Below are positions 1 through 6,469 of a stretch of 39,021 nt of DNA, piece after piece. Origin of the DNA: a virus. Position 1 is the stretch's first letter. Every line of letters begins with the position of its first letter. The DNA is taken from positions 1 to 39,021 of the IMG/VR virus record IMGVR_UViG_3300003314_000003; one strand, written 5' to 3'. Both the position numbers and the translations under genes were made by a program. The notes under the pieces are model-generated. The model worked only from the letters and a program-made list of their open reading frames with translations, was not told the origin of the DNA and searched no databases.

Positions 1-674
1 GTCCATCGTTTAGGAGGCTTTTTTTCAAACTCATCACGCTCTCGGTCAGCATCCTTATACCACTCTTCCTCAGCTGACTGAAAACCGAATTGGATAAAGG
101 CACGATCATTGCGTTGCATAAATCTAGATATCTCAAGAATCTCTTCCAGAGGGATTTGTTGCATGGATCTGTCTGTTTTTAATGAAAGGAAGAATGAGTG
201 TTTTAGTTTGAAGTTATAACAGATACTTTTCTCCGAATCCAGGGAACGAGGTTCTTTGTTTCCAATCGTCACGTCTTTCCAAACAACTTGCGCTTGCTGT
301 TGAATAGTGTCGTTGAGTTCTTTATTGGTAGTGATAAATGTTTTGTAGGACTTGGGAGTAATCTCAGTTTCAAAGAAGACCCTCTCCGGTTGATTTAAAG
401 AACCATCTTTCCACCTTTGAAAAACCTCTTCATACGTATCGGCTAACGAGTCTGCGAACTGATCAACTTTGGTGTTTTTGATATTGGAGTGTGGGATAAT
501 CTGAAAGGTCTTATAGGGTGATTCTTGCTTTTGAGTTTGTTGTATCTTCGTTAAAGTAAGAGGGACCTCTTTATTATTCACTTTGCATGTCAATTTAGGT
601 TCTGGGCGTTGAAGTATTGGTCGCTCCTTATGCAAACATACATTTACTGAAGAGTGGTTCCAAGTGAGTTCCAT
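1..674 (-). CDS. Unrecognised protein of conjugative-element type, C-terminus cut by window edge
   Basis: An open frame runs leftward from an ATG at 674 to the window edge without a stop, giving about 224 residues. The start is well placed: GGAGGTG lies 7-8 bases upstream, inside the end of the preceding 44-aa gene, so the two are translationally coupled. The visible part is hydrophilic, with no signal peptide or membrane segment, and ends in a charged stretch (motif EEEWYKDADRERDEFEKK). I do not recognise a family. The VirB2-like gene upstream suggests a conjugation or DNA-translocation component, possibly the N-terminal domain of a VirB4/HerA-type ATPase, but no nucleotide-binding motif is visible in the part present. 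Confidence 0.6.
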   Translation of the reverse strand, partial: MELTWNHSSVNVCLHKERPILQRPEPKLTCKVNNKEVPLTLTKIQQTQKQESPYKTFQIIPHSNIKNTKVDQFADSLADTYEEVFQRWKDGSLNQPERVFFETEITPKSYKTFITTNKELNDTIQQQAQVVWKDVTIGNKEPRSLDSEKSICYNFKLKHSFFLSLKTDRSMQQIPLEEILEISRFMQRNDRAFIQFGFQSAEEEWYKDADRERDEFEKKPPKRW

Positions 675-809
675 TTATAGCACCTCCAATATCGCTTTGA
701 TACCCCTCATGAGTTCAATAGCAGTGCCGTTAGGAGCTTCGATAGTTTGATACAAAGCATAGAAAACTCCACCAATAAAACCAATTACCATGCCGAAGAA
801 AAACTTCAC
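675..809 (-). CDS. 44-aa small membrane protein
   Basis: A GTG-initiated frame overlaps the stop of the upstream gene as GTGA, and its TAA stop directly abuts the ATG of the next gene. The peptide starts MKFFFGMVIGFIGGVFYAL, a single hydrophobic helix with glycines, followed by a short polar tail. The tight coupling on both sides supports a real gene in an operon of conjugation-like genes. No family is recognised; small single-helix proteins are common in type IV secretion operons. Confidence 0.5.
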   Translation of the reverse strand: MKFFFGMVIGFIGGVFYALYQTIEAPNGTAIELMRGIKAILEVL

Positions 810-1252
810 TGTCCCATCACATCCTTCACATTATTGCCTTGAACATCTTTAAAGGCTTCCAACAAGGCATCATTTAGAGTCATTGCAATAATAGCGAACA
901 ACATAATAGCAGCTGGAGCCAAAAACACGCCTCCTACAACAAATGCTGTTGTTTTCAATGTGATAGCTCCCCATCTCTTTTTGATAGCTAACAACGCAAG
1001 ACCTGCAATAATTGCAAGCACACCCATACCTAAAGCCATTGATTGAAATTCTTGAATTAAGGGCTGCACTTGTTCATAAAACGAGGATGCATGAACATCT
1101 TTGGCTATCAAGCTGGCTGATGCCGTCCAGAAACCTATTGCCATGGTACGCAGCTTTGGATTTCCCCACTTCGCTACTATCACTTCCTCACAGCTTTCAG
1201 AACTTTCCTGTTCTGTATTAAACCAGAATTGACCATTCATTTTAACAATCAT
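806..1252 (-). CDS. Two-helix membrane protein, VirB2/TrbC pilin-like
   Basis: A 148-aa protein with a good ribosome site (AAAGGAGG, 6-8 bases before the ATG). A polar N-terminal region of about 60 residues precedes two hydrophobic helices (roughly residues 74-92 and 99-124) separated by a short basic loop (KKRWG). The protein ends in a short polar tail. This two-helix layout is typical of VirB2/TrbC major pilins of type IV secretion, which are cleaved after the leader and assembled into the conjugative pilus. Length and topology fit, but there is no diagnostic motif, and a holin-like or other membrane role cannot be excluded. It heads a leftward operon with the two genes that follow. Confidence 0.45.
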   Translation of the reverse strand: MIVKMNGQFWFNTEQESSESCEEVIVAKWGNPKLRTMAIGFWTASASLIAKDVHASSFYEQVQPLIQEFQSMALGMGVLAIIAGLALLAIKKRWGAITLKTTAFVVGGVFLAPAAIMLFAIIAMTLNDALLEAFKDVQGNNVKDVMGQ

Positions 1253-1330
1253 AATGAATCCTCCTTTTGAATGATTTTCATTTGAAAGTAAACACTAAGC
1301 CAAAGCACATTAAGATAAGAGGTGAAACAA

Positions 1331-1393
1331 ATGCCATTTTTACTTATAGTAGGAGGAGTAGGTCTAATTGTATTTAGCCAGCTCCCCCTATAA
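1331..1393 (+). CDS. 20-aa hydrophobic peptide ORF
   Basis: A tiny frame encodes MPFLLIVGGVGLIVFSQLPL, almost entirely hydrophobic. It has an AGAGGTG ribosome site 6-7 bases upstream and an intrinsic terminator just after its stop, oriented for this strand only. It sits alone between the leftward pilin-like operon and the 3' end of tubZ. The size and composition recall type I toxin peptides or small membrane regulators. No antisense RNA promoter could be established, so the function is open and the gene may be spurious. Confidence 0.3.
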   Translation: MPFLLIVGGVGLIVFSQLPL

Positions 1394-1400
1394 TCAGGCA

Positions 1401-1432
1401 GGCTCCGTCATTATGGCGGGGCTTTTATCTTT
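1401..1432 (+). terminator. Intrinsic terminator, rightward
   Basis: A nine-pair stem (1401-1409 with 1415-1423, three of them G-T) encloses a five-base loop and is followed by a T-rich run to 1432. Its T-run lies on the plus strand, so it ends rightward transcription past the 20-aa ORF. It overlaps the stop codon of the convergent tubZ gene. Confidence 0.6.
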
Positions 1433-2525
1433 GGTACTTACTAAGGATGTCTAAAGGCGACTTTTTGTCCTCAGGTATCGTCTTTTTGCTTTTGAACAAA
1501 TCAATGTCTGCACTAGTGGTGTACTTCTCTTCATCCAACTGGTTCTCTAAAGCCGTTTGCTGTCTTTTGATAAGGACTTCAATTGTTTTTAGTCTTGATC
1601 GAAACACACCAAGCCCTGTTAAAACAGTCAGCACATTGCCTTTTTTCTCATGATAAATCCCTTCATAAACAAATGTAGGGTTATATTTGAAGTAAGATAA
1701 AATCTTATTTTGAGAGATGTATTCCATTAATGGTTCCTGAACATCCATGATCACCCCAGCACTCATGACCTTATTCGTTTCTGGAGATACAAAAGGTGAG
1801 CAGATCCACGAGTCATGAATCTTTTTATTAATACTGTCTGGAGATATGTTCATCTCCCCTTGTAACTGCGCGAGATCAACATTCCCCAAAACGCCGATTC
1901 CTTTTGTTTTGAATATCTCTAATAAATCTTTTTTATCTAAAACTCCGTCATTTGAATGTTTTTTGGTGTAAGTGTAGATTTCGTGAAATAATCCCACTGT
2001 TTGTTCATTCATGCTTTTGTACAACTGATGCTTTCCAGAGAGGTGGTGCATCTTTTGATTATCTATCGGAAAAATAGCGACATCCAATCCAAATAACTCT
2101 TCGGATGTCTTTAAAGCGTTGTACTGACTAATCATTGATTCAGATTCATCTGGCAAAATGGGGCAAGCGACAATTACCTTATTCGGCATAGTAGAAGATA
2201 ATAAGTCGATTAACAACGGACCTATGCCTGAGCCAGTTCCTCCACCAGTAGAAAAGGGAACAACTATAACTTCAACAGCTGGAGTTGAGAAGTTGTTAAT
2301 CACAAACTCTTGAATCATCTCAATATTGTTTGACATGAGCTTAATAGCATCTTCCCGTTTCTTCCCTACTCCTTCAGTACCAACGAGTTTAAGTTTTTCC
2401 TGCACTTGATCTAATGAATCTAAATCGCTTTGGGAATAGTTAATTGCAATAGCGCGATATTTTTTCAGAGCAGCATGATTCGCAATATTACCTCCAGCCT
2501 GACCTATGCCTAAAAAACCGTACAT
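1425..2525 (-). CDS. tubZ: TubZ-like tubulin/FtsZ family GTPase (plasmid/phage segregation)
   Basis: A 366-aa tubulin-superfamily GTPase. The N-terminus has a glycine-rich nucleotide-binding loop (GIGQAGGN, residues 6-13). The signature loop GGGTGSG lies at 94-100 and a T7-loop-like NVDLAQ at 215-220. The C-terminal tail (about 335-366) is charged and probably disordered. It is too divergent and lacks the conserved C-terminal tail of cell-division FtsZ. TubZ polymers treadmill and pull TubR-bound centromeres in large Bacillus plasmids and some clostridial phages. The small winged-helix gene upstream matches the usual tubR-tubZ order, 12 bp away in one operon. It probably stabilises the plasmid or phage-plasmid carrying this DNA. 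The name rests on motifs and context. Confidence 0.8.
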   Translation of the reverse strand: MYGFLGIGQAGGNIANHAALKKYRAIAINYSQSDLDSLDQVQEKLKLVGTEGVGKKREDAIKLMSNNIEMIQEFVINNFSTPAVEVIVVPFSTGGGTGSGIGPLLIDLLSSTMPNKVIVACPILPDESESMISQYNALKTSEELFGLDVAIFPIDNQKMHHLSGKHQLYKSMNEQTVGLFHEIYTYTKKHSNDGVLDKKDLLEIFKTKGIGVLGNVDLAQLQGEMNISPDSINKKIHDSWICSPFVSPETNKVMSAGVIMDVQEPLMEYISQNKILSYFKYNPTFVYEGIYHEKKGNVLTVLTGLGVFRSRLKTIEVLIKRQQTALENQLDEEKYTTSADIDLFKSKKTIPEDKKSPLDILSKYQR

Positions 2526-2537
2526 GCAATCATCTCC

Positions 2538-2804
2538 TTATAAATTATTTAAAGCTAACTTTCCGTATTTACTTATATAAATCCGATGCTTCTTCCCATC
2601 CTTCAACACTTCAATAGTCTTAGTTACCTCGAGTCGTTCTAAATATTTTTGAAAAACAGATACAGATAATTCACTTTCATGCATTAATTCTTGTCTGGAT
2701 ATCGCTTTAAAGGGAGCGTCTGATTCTTTCTCGGATAAGATAGCTAATATTTTCATCTCTTGAAAAGACAAACTTGAAATAATATCTGAAAGATAATCTT
2801 CCAA
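2538..2804 (-). CDS. Small winged-helix DNA-binding protein, candidate TubR
   Basis: An 88-aa protein. The TTG at 2804 is preferred because AGGAGG lies eight bases upstream; the upstream GTG at 2813 overlaps that ribosome site. The body has helices, a likely recognition helix (SRQELMHESELSVSVFQKYL) and a beta-wing ending (KKHRIYISKYGKLAL), an ArsR/MarR-like winged-helix plan. Position directly before tubZ and size match TubR, which binds iterons as the centromere adaptor and represses its own operon. An ordinary regulator is the alternative. Candidate binding sites lie just upstream (2822-2869). Confidence 0.6.
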   Translation of the reverse strand: MEDYLSDIISSLSFQEMKILAILSEKESDAPFKAISRQELMHESELSVSVFQKYLERLEVTKTIEVLKDGKKHRIYISKYGKLALNNL

Positions 2805-2820
2805 TACAATCACCTCCTAT

Positions 2821-2925
2821 TGTTGAAATCTTTGAAGATATTTGAATGGATTGGACTAGGTTCAAATATTTTAAAGTCTGTTTGATCAGCTTTAATACAA
2901 CATATGGACTCATTTGTGGAAATAT
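2821..2925. promoter_or_regulatory. Candidate tubC centromere/operator
   Basis: A perfect 9-bp inverted repeat, ATATTTGAA at 2838-2846 and TTCAAATAT at 2861-2869, lies just upstream of the winged-helix gene. The half-site core recurs as TTGAA at 2823-2827, 2832-2836 and 2842-2846, spaced about 9-10 bp, one helical turn. TubR family proteins bind such short iterons to form the centromere and autoregulate. The number of repeats is small, so this is only a candidate. Confidence 0.35.
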
Positions 2926-3024
2926 GACTTTCTATCACAAGTTAATTTGGATTTTTCGCGTTTAGGTGCAGCATGAAGGAATGAGAGAGGAGGCGTTGAA
3001 TAAGTTATAAGAGGTGAAAAGAGA

Positions 3025-3237
3025 ATGATAATTAGTCACATTGGTTATTACATAAAAGTTTCTCCCTATGATCGACCGTATATATGTGAGTATATGGGGG
3101 TTTCAAATAACACCTTGTCCAACTGGTGTACGGCCAAGACATTTCCAACCATTCCTCAACTGTTTAAATTAGGCATGCTATTAGGGGTCCATTATGGAGA
3201 GTTTTATCATTACAAAGAAGAACCTGGGGCGAAATAA
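3025..3237 (+). CDS. Cro/XRE-type helix-turn-helix protein
   Basis: A 70-aa protein with a strong GAGGTG ribosome site about seven bases before the ATG. Most of it is one HTH domain: ICEYMGVSNNTLSNWCTAKT holds the first helix, turn and recognition helix, followed by a P-x-x-x-x-L-F-x-L-x-x-L packing helix and a short tail. It is transcribed divergently from the tubR/tubZ-like operon and ends in its own hairpin. It could regulate that operon or the neighbouring integrase. The partner and operator are not known. Confidence 0.7.
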   Translation: MIISHIGYYIKVSPYDRPYICEYMGVSNNTLSNWCTAKTFPTIPQLFKLGMLLGVHYGEFYHYKEEPGAK

Positions 3238-3276
3238 AAAGCTCCTCCAACCAAATTTCGTGGTCAAAGGAGCTTT
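3238..3276. terminator. Hairpin after the HTH gene, probably a bidirectional terminator
   Basis: AAAGCTCCT (3238-3246) pairs with AGGAGCTTT (3268-3276), directly after the HTH stop codon. The minus strand has a T5ATTT run after the stem. The plus strand has only a weak run. Confidence 0.55.
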
Positions 3277-3297
3277 AATATACTTCTTCTATGGACG

Positions 3298-3345
3298 CTT
3301 TTAGCGTTGCACTTAGCCTACGCTTGCGTGCGTTACGCTAAAGCT
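3298..3345. repeat. Imperfect GC-richer inverted repeat in the gene-free gap
   Basis: Between the HTH terminator and the large palindrome there is no gene. An imperfect inverted repeat (GCTTTTAGCGTTG...CGTTACGCTAAAGC) stands out from the AT-rich surroundings. Its role is unknown. It may belong to the host side of an integration junction. Confidence 0.35.
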
Positions 3346-3390
3346 TATGAGGGAGGCCTGCAAAATATGCATATATAATAGAAGAAAAAA

Positions 3391-3448
3391 TATATGTGTA
3401 TATCATGAACAGTTGTACCAGTATAACTGTTCATGATATACACATATA
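3391..3448. other. 58-bp near-perfect palindrome with central CA; candidate serine-integrase att site
   Basis: Arms 3391-3418 and 3421-3448 match at 27 of 28 positions as inverted repeats; the only mismatch pairs G3415 with T3424. Between them is a non-palindromic CA dinucleotide at 3419-3420. Serine-integrase sites consist of two symmetric half-sites about a 2-bp core that fixes orientation, and attP is usually about 50 bp beside the integrase gene. This element lies just beyond the integrase terminator. The symmetry is better than in most known attP sites, so another role (operator, replication or telomere-like palindrome) is possible. It lacks a T-run and is not a terminator. Confidence 0.5.
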
Positions 3449-3451
3449 AAA

Positions 3452-3478
3452 AGCCGATGACATCAATGCTCATCGGCT
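3452..3478 (-). terminator. Integrase terminator
   Basis: A 9-bp perfect stem (AGCCGATGA 3452-3460 with TCATCGGCT 3470-3478) overlaps the stop codon of the recombinase. It is followed on the minus strand by TTTTT. Confidence 0.8.
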
Positions 3479-5030
3479 ATGTTTTTGGATAGAAATCCAA
3501 TTCAAACTGATCAATTCTCTTCCATTCAGGTTTTCGAACATAAGTAACCTTATCTAAAACAGTCTTTAAGATCATATTTTTTTCTTCTGCAGTTTCAAGT
3601 TGGTGATATGCCTGTAAGACTGTTCGAATTTTGGGCGCAAGGTTTTCTTTATTGTTTTCTCTCTGTTTATCCATTTCGATTTCTTCTCTGAATCCATTAA
3701 TTTCATTATCTATCTTTTCTAACCGTTCTACCAACTTCTCTTGTCTTCCCATAAAGGTATCTATATCATAAACTCCTTGCTCTAATAAGTCATGGAGTTT
3801 ATTTTTTTGTTGGTTTAACTGATCTTTTTCTTTCTTCTTATTTTGAAGAGCTTTTTCTTTTAGTTCTAGAAGATCCTGTTTATCTGAATTATGATGATCC
3901 ATATCATCTTGAACCTCAAAAGCTGATGCTATCTCTTCTAAGCCTTCAAGTATTTTTTGCTCAACAGGTTTAAAGTTCACACCTTTTTGCAGCCCTTTGC
4001 ATCCTGGATTAGGACAGCGAAAGTTGTTATCAGGTCTATTTTTTCTAGGAATATGAAGAAGGGACTTTCCACACAATCCACATCTTAAGATCCCGGCAAA
4101 CGGATTATTCAATGACTTAGTAACCTTTACCGGAGGACGATACCTTCCTTTTAATGCATCATCAGCTGCATAGAACAATTCTTCGCTTACCAGAGGTTCA
4201 TGAGCATTTTCAGTGATTTCCCATTTCTCACGAGGCATTTTCTTACGTACATATTTACCGTTTTGCTTTACCGATTTAAACTTCCCCCAAATAATACTTC
4301 CAATATAGACTTCATTCCTGATAATCTCAGTAATAGTTGTTGGTCCCCATAGGTCGCTGGAAGGAGGTTTCACACCTAATCGATCAAGTTCCTGCGCAAC
4401 AGCTTGGCGCCCCAACCCATTTGCAATTTGTTCAAACATATATTTAACAGCCCAACTAGTATCTGGGTCAGGATACAACTTTAGATTTTCATCACGAAAA
4501 TAACCAAAAGGAGGTTTTTTGGATATAGACTTCCCTTCTTTTGCTGAAGAGACACGACCACTTTGCATACGTTTTGTGATAGCCTTAAGTTCCTGTCGAG
4601 CTAGTAAGGACTTCACGCCAAACACTAACTCCCATTGATCAGATTCAGGATCATAAACCTCTGTAGGGGTAATGATCTTAGTACCCGAATAACGAAAAGC
4701 ACGATCCAACATACCTTGATCCAACATATCACCACGGCCAAGACGATCTAAATCTACAACTAGAACAGCATCAGCCATGCTAGATTCTACTTCATGGATC
4801 AACTTTTGAATTTGAGGTCGTTCTGATATAAACTCTCCAGAAACTACCTCCTCATAAATTCCTTTTATATTATGCTGCTCCTTTTTAGCTACTTCCATTA
4901 AACGATTACGGTGACGATTTAAAACATCATACTCTTGGCCTTGCTGTTGGGCATTTTGCTCTTCTTCTAAGTCTTTACGACTCTTCCTTAAATAGATAAA
5001 GACATCTTGATTTTTCACACGATCAGACAT
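3477..5030 (-). CDS. Large serine recombinase (phage integrase)
   Basis: A 517-aa large serine recombinase that catalyses attP x attB integration. The N-terminal resolvase domain has the nucleophile in YLRKSRKD (Ser17) and the conserved VVDLDRLGRGD motif near 92-102. A central recombinase domain (about 170-290) contains KPPFGY and a zinc ribbon follows (CGLCGKSLLHIP then FRCPNPGC). A long charged coiled coil (about 385-465) ends in a hydrophobic beta segment, as in A118- and phiC31-type integrases. GGTGATCC supports the ATG at 5030. It is the leftmost clear phage gene, transcribed away from the repressor, with its terminator and a candidate att palindrome immediately beyond. No excision factor is obvious; the 39-aa SOS gene is a possible one. 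Confidence 0.93.
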   Translation of the reverse strand: MSDRVKNQDVFIYLRKSRKDLEEEQNAQQQGQEYDVLNRHRNRLMEVAKKEQHNIKGIYEEVVSGEFISERPQIQKLIHEVESSMADAVLVVDLDRLGRGDMLDQGMLDRAFRYSGTKIITPTEVYDPESDQWELVFGVKSLLARQELKAITKRMQSGRVSSAKEGKSISKKPPFGYFRDENLKLYPDPDTSWAVKYMFEQIANGLGRQAVAQELDRLGVKPPSSDLWGPTTITEIIRNEVYIGSIIWGKFKSVKQNGKYVRKKMPREKWEITENAHEPLVSEELFYAADDALKGRYRPPVKVTKSLNNPFAGILRCGLCGKSLLHIPRKNRPDNNFRCPNPGCKGLQKGVNFKPVEQKILEGLEEIASAFEVQDDMDHHNSDKQDLLELKEKALQNKKKEKDQLNQQKNKLHDLLEQGVYDIDTFMGRQEKLVERLEKIDNEINGFREEIEMDKQRENNKENLAPKIRTVLQAYHQLETAEEKNMILKTVLDKVTYVRKPEWKRIDQFELDFYPKT

Positions 5031-5141
5031 TGGATCACCTTCAATCTATGATAAATGCCATTAGTTCATTTGCTAACTTCTGTATACCTTGCCATGAATT
5101 GTGTAAGGAAAAAATATTAAACATCTGTATACAATGAAACT

Positions 5142-5339
5142 ATGAAAAATGGGATATTTCAACAAGCAGAATATTACTTCAGAAAAAGAATACGAACAAG
5201 ATGTAAGTTTATTAGAATGCATCATTTAAATAAATCGAACGGTCATTACATATGTTATGGACTGTTCAGGTGCAAACACAGAGTGATTATAAAAAAATTA
5301 GTTCTAGATTCAGAGGGCAGATTACTAAATCATGAGTAG
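5142..5339 (+). CDS. Doubtful 65-aa basic ORF
   Basis: An open frame for a basic Arg/Lys/His-rich peptide lies between the integrase and the SOS-regulated gene. No convincing ribosome site precedes the ATG, and no family is recognised. The 5031-5410 gap otherwise holds the integrase upstream region, including the octamer CTGTATAC at 5080-5087 and 5125-5132. It is kept only because the frame fills much of this gap. Confidence 0.2.
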   Translation: MKNGIFQQAEYYFRKRIRTRCKFIRMHHLNKSNGHYICYGLFRCKHRVIIKKLVLDSEGRLLNHE

Positions 5340-5413
5340 TCTGTCTTATTTTTTGTCAAATGTTGTCGAAATATGGGATAACTGTGCATTTGATTTAAAA
5401 ATAGTAAGGAAAA

Positions 5414-5466
5414 TTGTTCATCTCTGTGTTATATTTGTATTAATAAAATTTTAGAACATACGTTCG
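5414..5466 (+). promoter_or_regulatory. Promoter with LexA (SOS) box
   Basis: TTGTTC (5414-5419) and TATTAA (5438-5443) with an 18-bp spacer form a plausible sigma-A promoter. At 5453-5466 lies AGAACATACGTTCG, matching the Bacillus LexA/DinR consensus CGAACRNRYGTTYG except at the first base. The box covers the expected start site, so LexA would block initiation until DNA damage. It controls the 39-aa gene at 5483. Confidence 0.8.
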
Positions 5467-5482
5467 TATTGGAGGTAATTCT

Positions 5483-5602
5483 ATGGGAACAAACGAAAAA
5501 AATACTCAAGAAAATAGGTATATTGATGTTAGGCAGGTGTTTGAAGATATAGAATTACCTATAGAACAAATTGAAAATGACTTATTGAATATTAGTAAAT
5601 AG
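5483..5602 (+). CDS. 39-aa SOS-regulated small protein, candidate prophage inducer
   Basis: A short frame preceded by TTGGAGGT seven bases before the ATG and by a LexA-boxed promoter. The product is acidic, with a C-terminal segment (VFEDIELPIEQIENDLLN) that should form an amphipathic helix. No family is recognised. It sits between the integrase and the CI-like repressor and has its own strong hairpin afterwards. Small LexA-controlled proteins in this position are known to act as antirepressors or excision factors in temperate phages. By analogy it may inactivate the repressor at 5663 or help the integrase excise. This is inference from position and control. Confidence 0.65.
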   Translation: MGTNEKNTQENRYIDVRQVFEDIELPIEQIENDLLNISK

Positions 5603-5632
5603 TAGCTGGTCCTTCTTTAGAAGGACCAGCTA
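5603..5632 (+). terminator. 13-bp perfect hairpin after the SOS gene
   Basis: TAGCTGGTCCTTC (5603-5615) pairs perfectly with 5620-5632 around a TTTA loop, one base after the small gene's stop. No T-run follows on the plus strand, so it may act in RNA stability or together with the next hairpin. Confidence 0.55.
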
Positions 5633-5633
5633 A

Positions 5634-5664
5634 CAAAAAACACGCTTATGTATAAAAGCGTGTT
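5634..5664 (-). terminator. Repressor-gene terminator
   Basis: A 9-bp stem (5639-5647 with 5656-5664) overlaps the repressor stop codon. It is followed on the minus strand by a run of T from the A-run at 5634-5640. Confidence 0.75.
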
Positions 5665-6025
5665 AGTCGTTAGAGATATAGGCTTGAATAATTTTAAATA
5701 ATTTTTCCTTCTCTTCTTCAGATAGAGGTTTATCTCCCCAAGCCAATTTATAATCTTTTAAATCCTCTATGTCCATTTTACCTGATTTTATATATTCTGC
5801 TGTTTCTTCTTCCACAGTGTAACCTGGTTGATCTGTTCTGCCTAACAAGAAATCAGTAGTTACATTTAGAAGATCAGCTATATCAATTAACATTTCTTGA
5901 GAAGGTGAGCTATATCCTGTCTCATAATTTGAAATGGTTTGCTTTTTTGTATTTAATAGCTCAGCTAATCTCTTTTGAGTTAAATTGTTTATTTTTCGCG
6001 CCTCTCGTAACCTCTTAGGAAACAT
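5663..6025 (-). CDS. CI-like lysogeny repressor (XRE family)
   Basis: A 120-aa repressor. Residues about 5-60 form a canonical XRE helix-turn-helix (TQKRLAELLNTKKQTISNYE), followed by DFLLGRTD, the usual end of SinR/ImmR-type N-domains. The C-terminal 50 residues are acidic and helical and lack a LexA-type protease domain. It therefore probably cannot self-cleave on RecA activation, and induction would need an antirepressor or a dedicated protease. It faces the Cro gene across a shared operator region. GAGGG lies about seven bases before the ATG. It probably holds the early promoter off. Confidence 0.85.
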   Translation of the reverse strand: MFPKRLREARKINNLTQKRLAELLNTKKQTISNYETGYSSPSQEMLIDIADLLNVTTDFLLGRTDQPGYTVEEETAEYIKSGKMDIEDLKDYKLAWGDKPLSEEEKEKLFKIIQAYISND

Positions 6026-6050
6026 CAGAAACCCTCACTTTTCTAGGAAA

Positions 6051-6174
6051 GTACAATTCCATTGTACCTCAATACCAATATTTTTTAATTAAAATCCAAA
6101 AAAATCATACTAATATGTTGACATCCAAAATGTTTGGACTTATTATTATGAATAAGAAATCCAAAAAACTTGGA
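6051..6174 (+). promoter_or_regulatory. Lysogeny switch: divergent operators and early rightward promoter
   Basis: TTGACA (6118-6123), a 17-bp spacer and TATTAT (6141-6146) form a near-consensus early promoter. The spacer is almost filled by the dyad TCCAAAATGTTTGGA (6124-6138). A second copy, TCCAAAAAACTTGGA, lies at 6160-6174, and a half-site is at 6095. A different dyad, GTACAATTCCATTGTAC (6051-6067), lies before the repressor gene and overlaps a leftward TACAAT -10 candidate. The sites suit repression by CI and Cro, with separate autoregulation. Confidence 0.75.
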
Positions 6175-6199
6175 CTTCAGTTCAGGAGGTGAACGCATA

Positions 6200-6433
6200 T
6201 TGCCTAAAAATAATAATCTTATAAAAGCCAGAAAAGAAAATAACTATACCCAAGAAGAATTAGCTAACAAGGTGGGATGTAAGAAAACTACAATAAGTAA
6301 CTGGGAAAATGGTATTGCAACACCCAAGTTGCATGATGCCTACATTTTGTCCCAGATCTTAAAAAAGGATATAGGACATCTTTTTTTTAGCAATGAAGTC
6401 CAAGAAAATCATACTAAAATAGAAGTCGTTTAG
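6200..6433 (+). CDS. Cro-like XRE regulator
   Basis: A 77-aa protein made of one XRE domain: ARKENNYTQEELANKVGCKK covers the first helices, followed by TTISNWENG and the packing helix, with a short charged tail. I place the start at the TTG at 6200 because AGGAGGTG lies eight bases upstream. The upstream TTG at 6170 lies inside an operator. It is the first gene of the rightward early operon, divergent from the CI-like gene, the standard cro position. Confidence 0.82.
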   Translation: MPKNNNLIKARKENNYTQEELANKVGCKKTTISNWENGIATPKLHDAYILSQILKKDIGHLFFSNEVQENHTKIEVV

Positions 6434-6469
6434 AGACACTAATCTAATGTCTTATTTTTGGGAGGAGGT

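Noticed and set aside
806-1252. Phage holin
   Set aside because: It has two membrane helices but a 70-residue polar leader, no lysin neighbour and a position outside the phage modules.
1425-2525. Chromosomal ftsZ
   Set aside because: The sequence is too divergent, lacks the FtsZ C-terminal motif and has a winged-helix partner and plasmid-like neighbours.
3391-3448. Hairpin telomere site of a linear phage-plasmid
   Set aside because: The size resembles telRL palindromes, but no protelomerase gene is visible and the centre is a non-palindromic CA, which suits a serine-integrase core better.
3391-3448. Intrinsic terminator
   Set aside because: The element is AT-rich, much longer than a terminator stem and has no T-run; a proper terminator lies next to it at 3452-3478.
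5142-5339. Excision factor gene
   Set aside because: It is basic and near the integrase, but there is no ribosome site and coding potential is weak; the SOS-boxed 39-aa gene is a better candidate.
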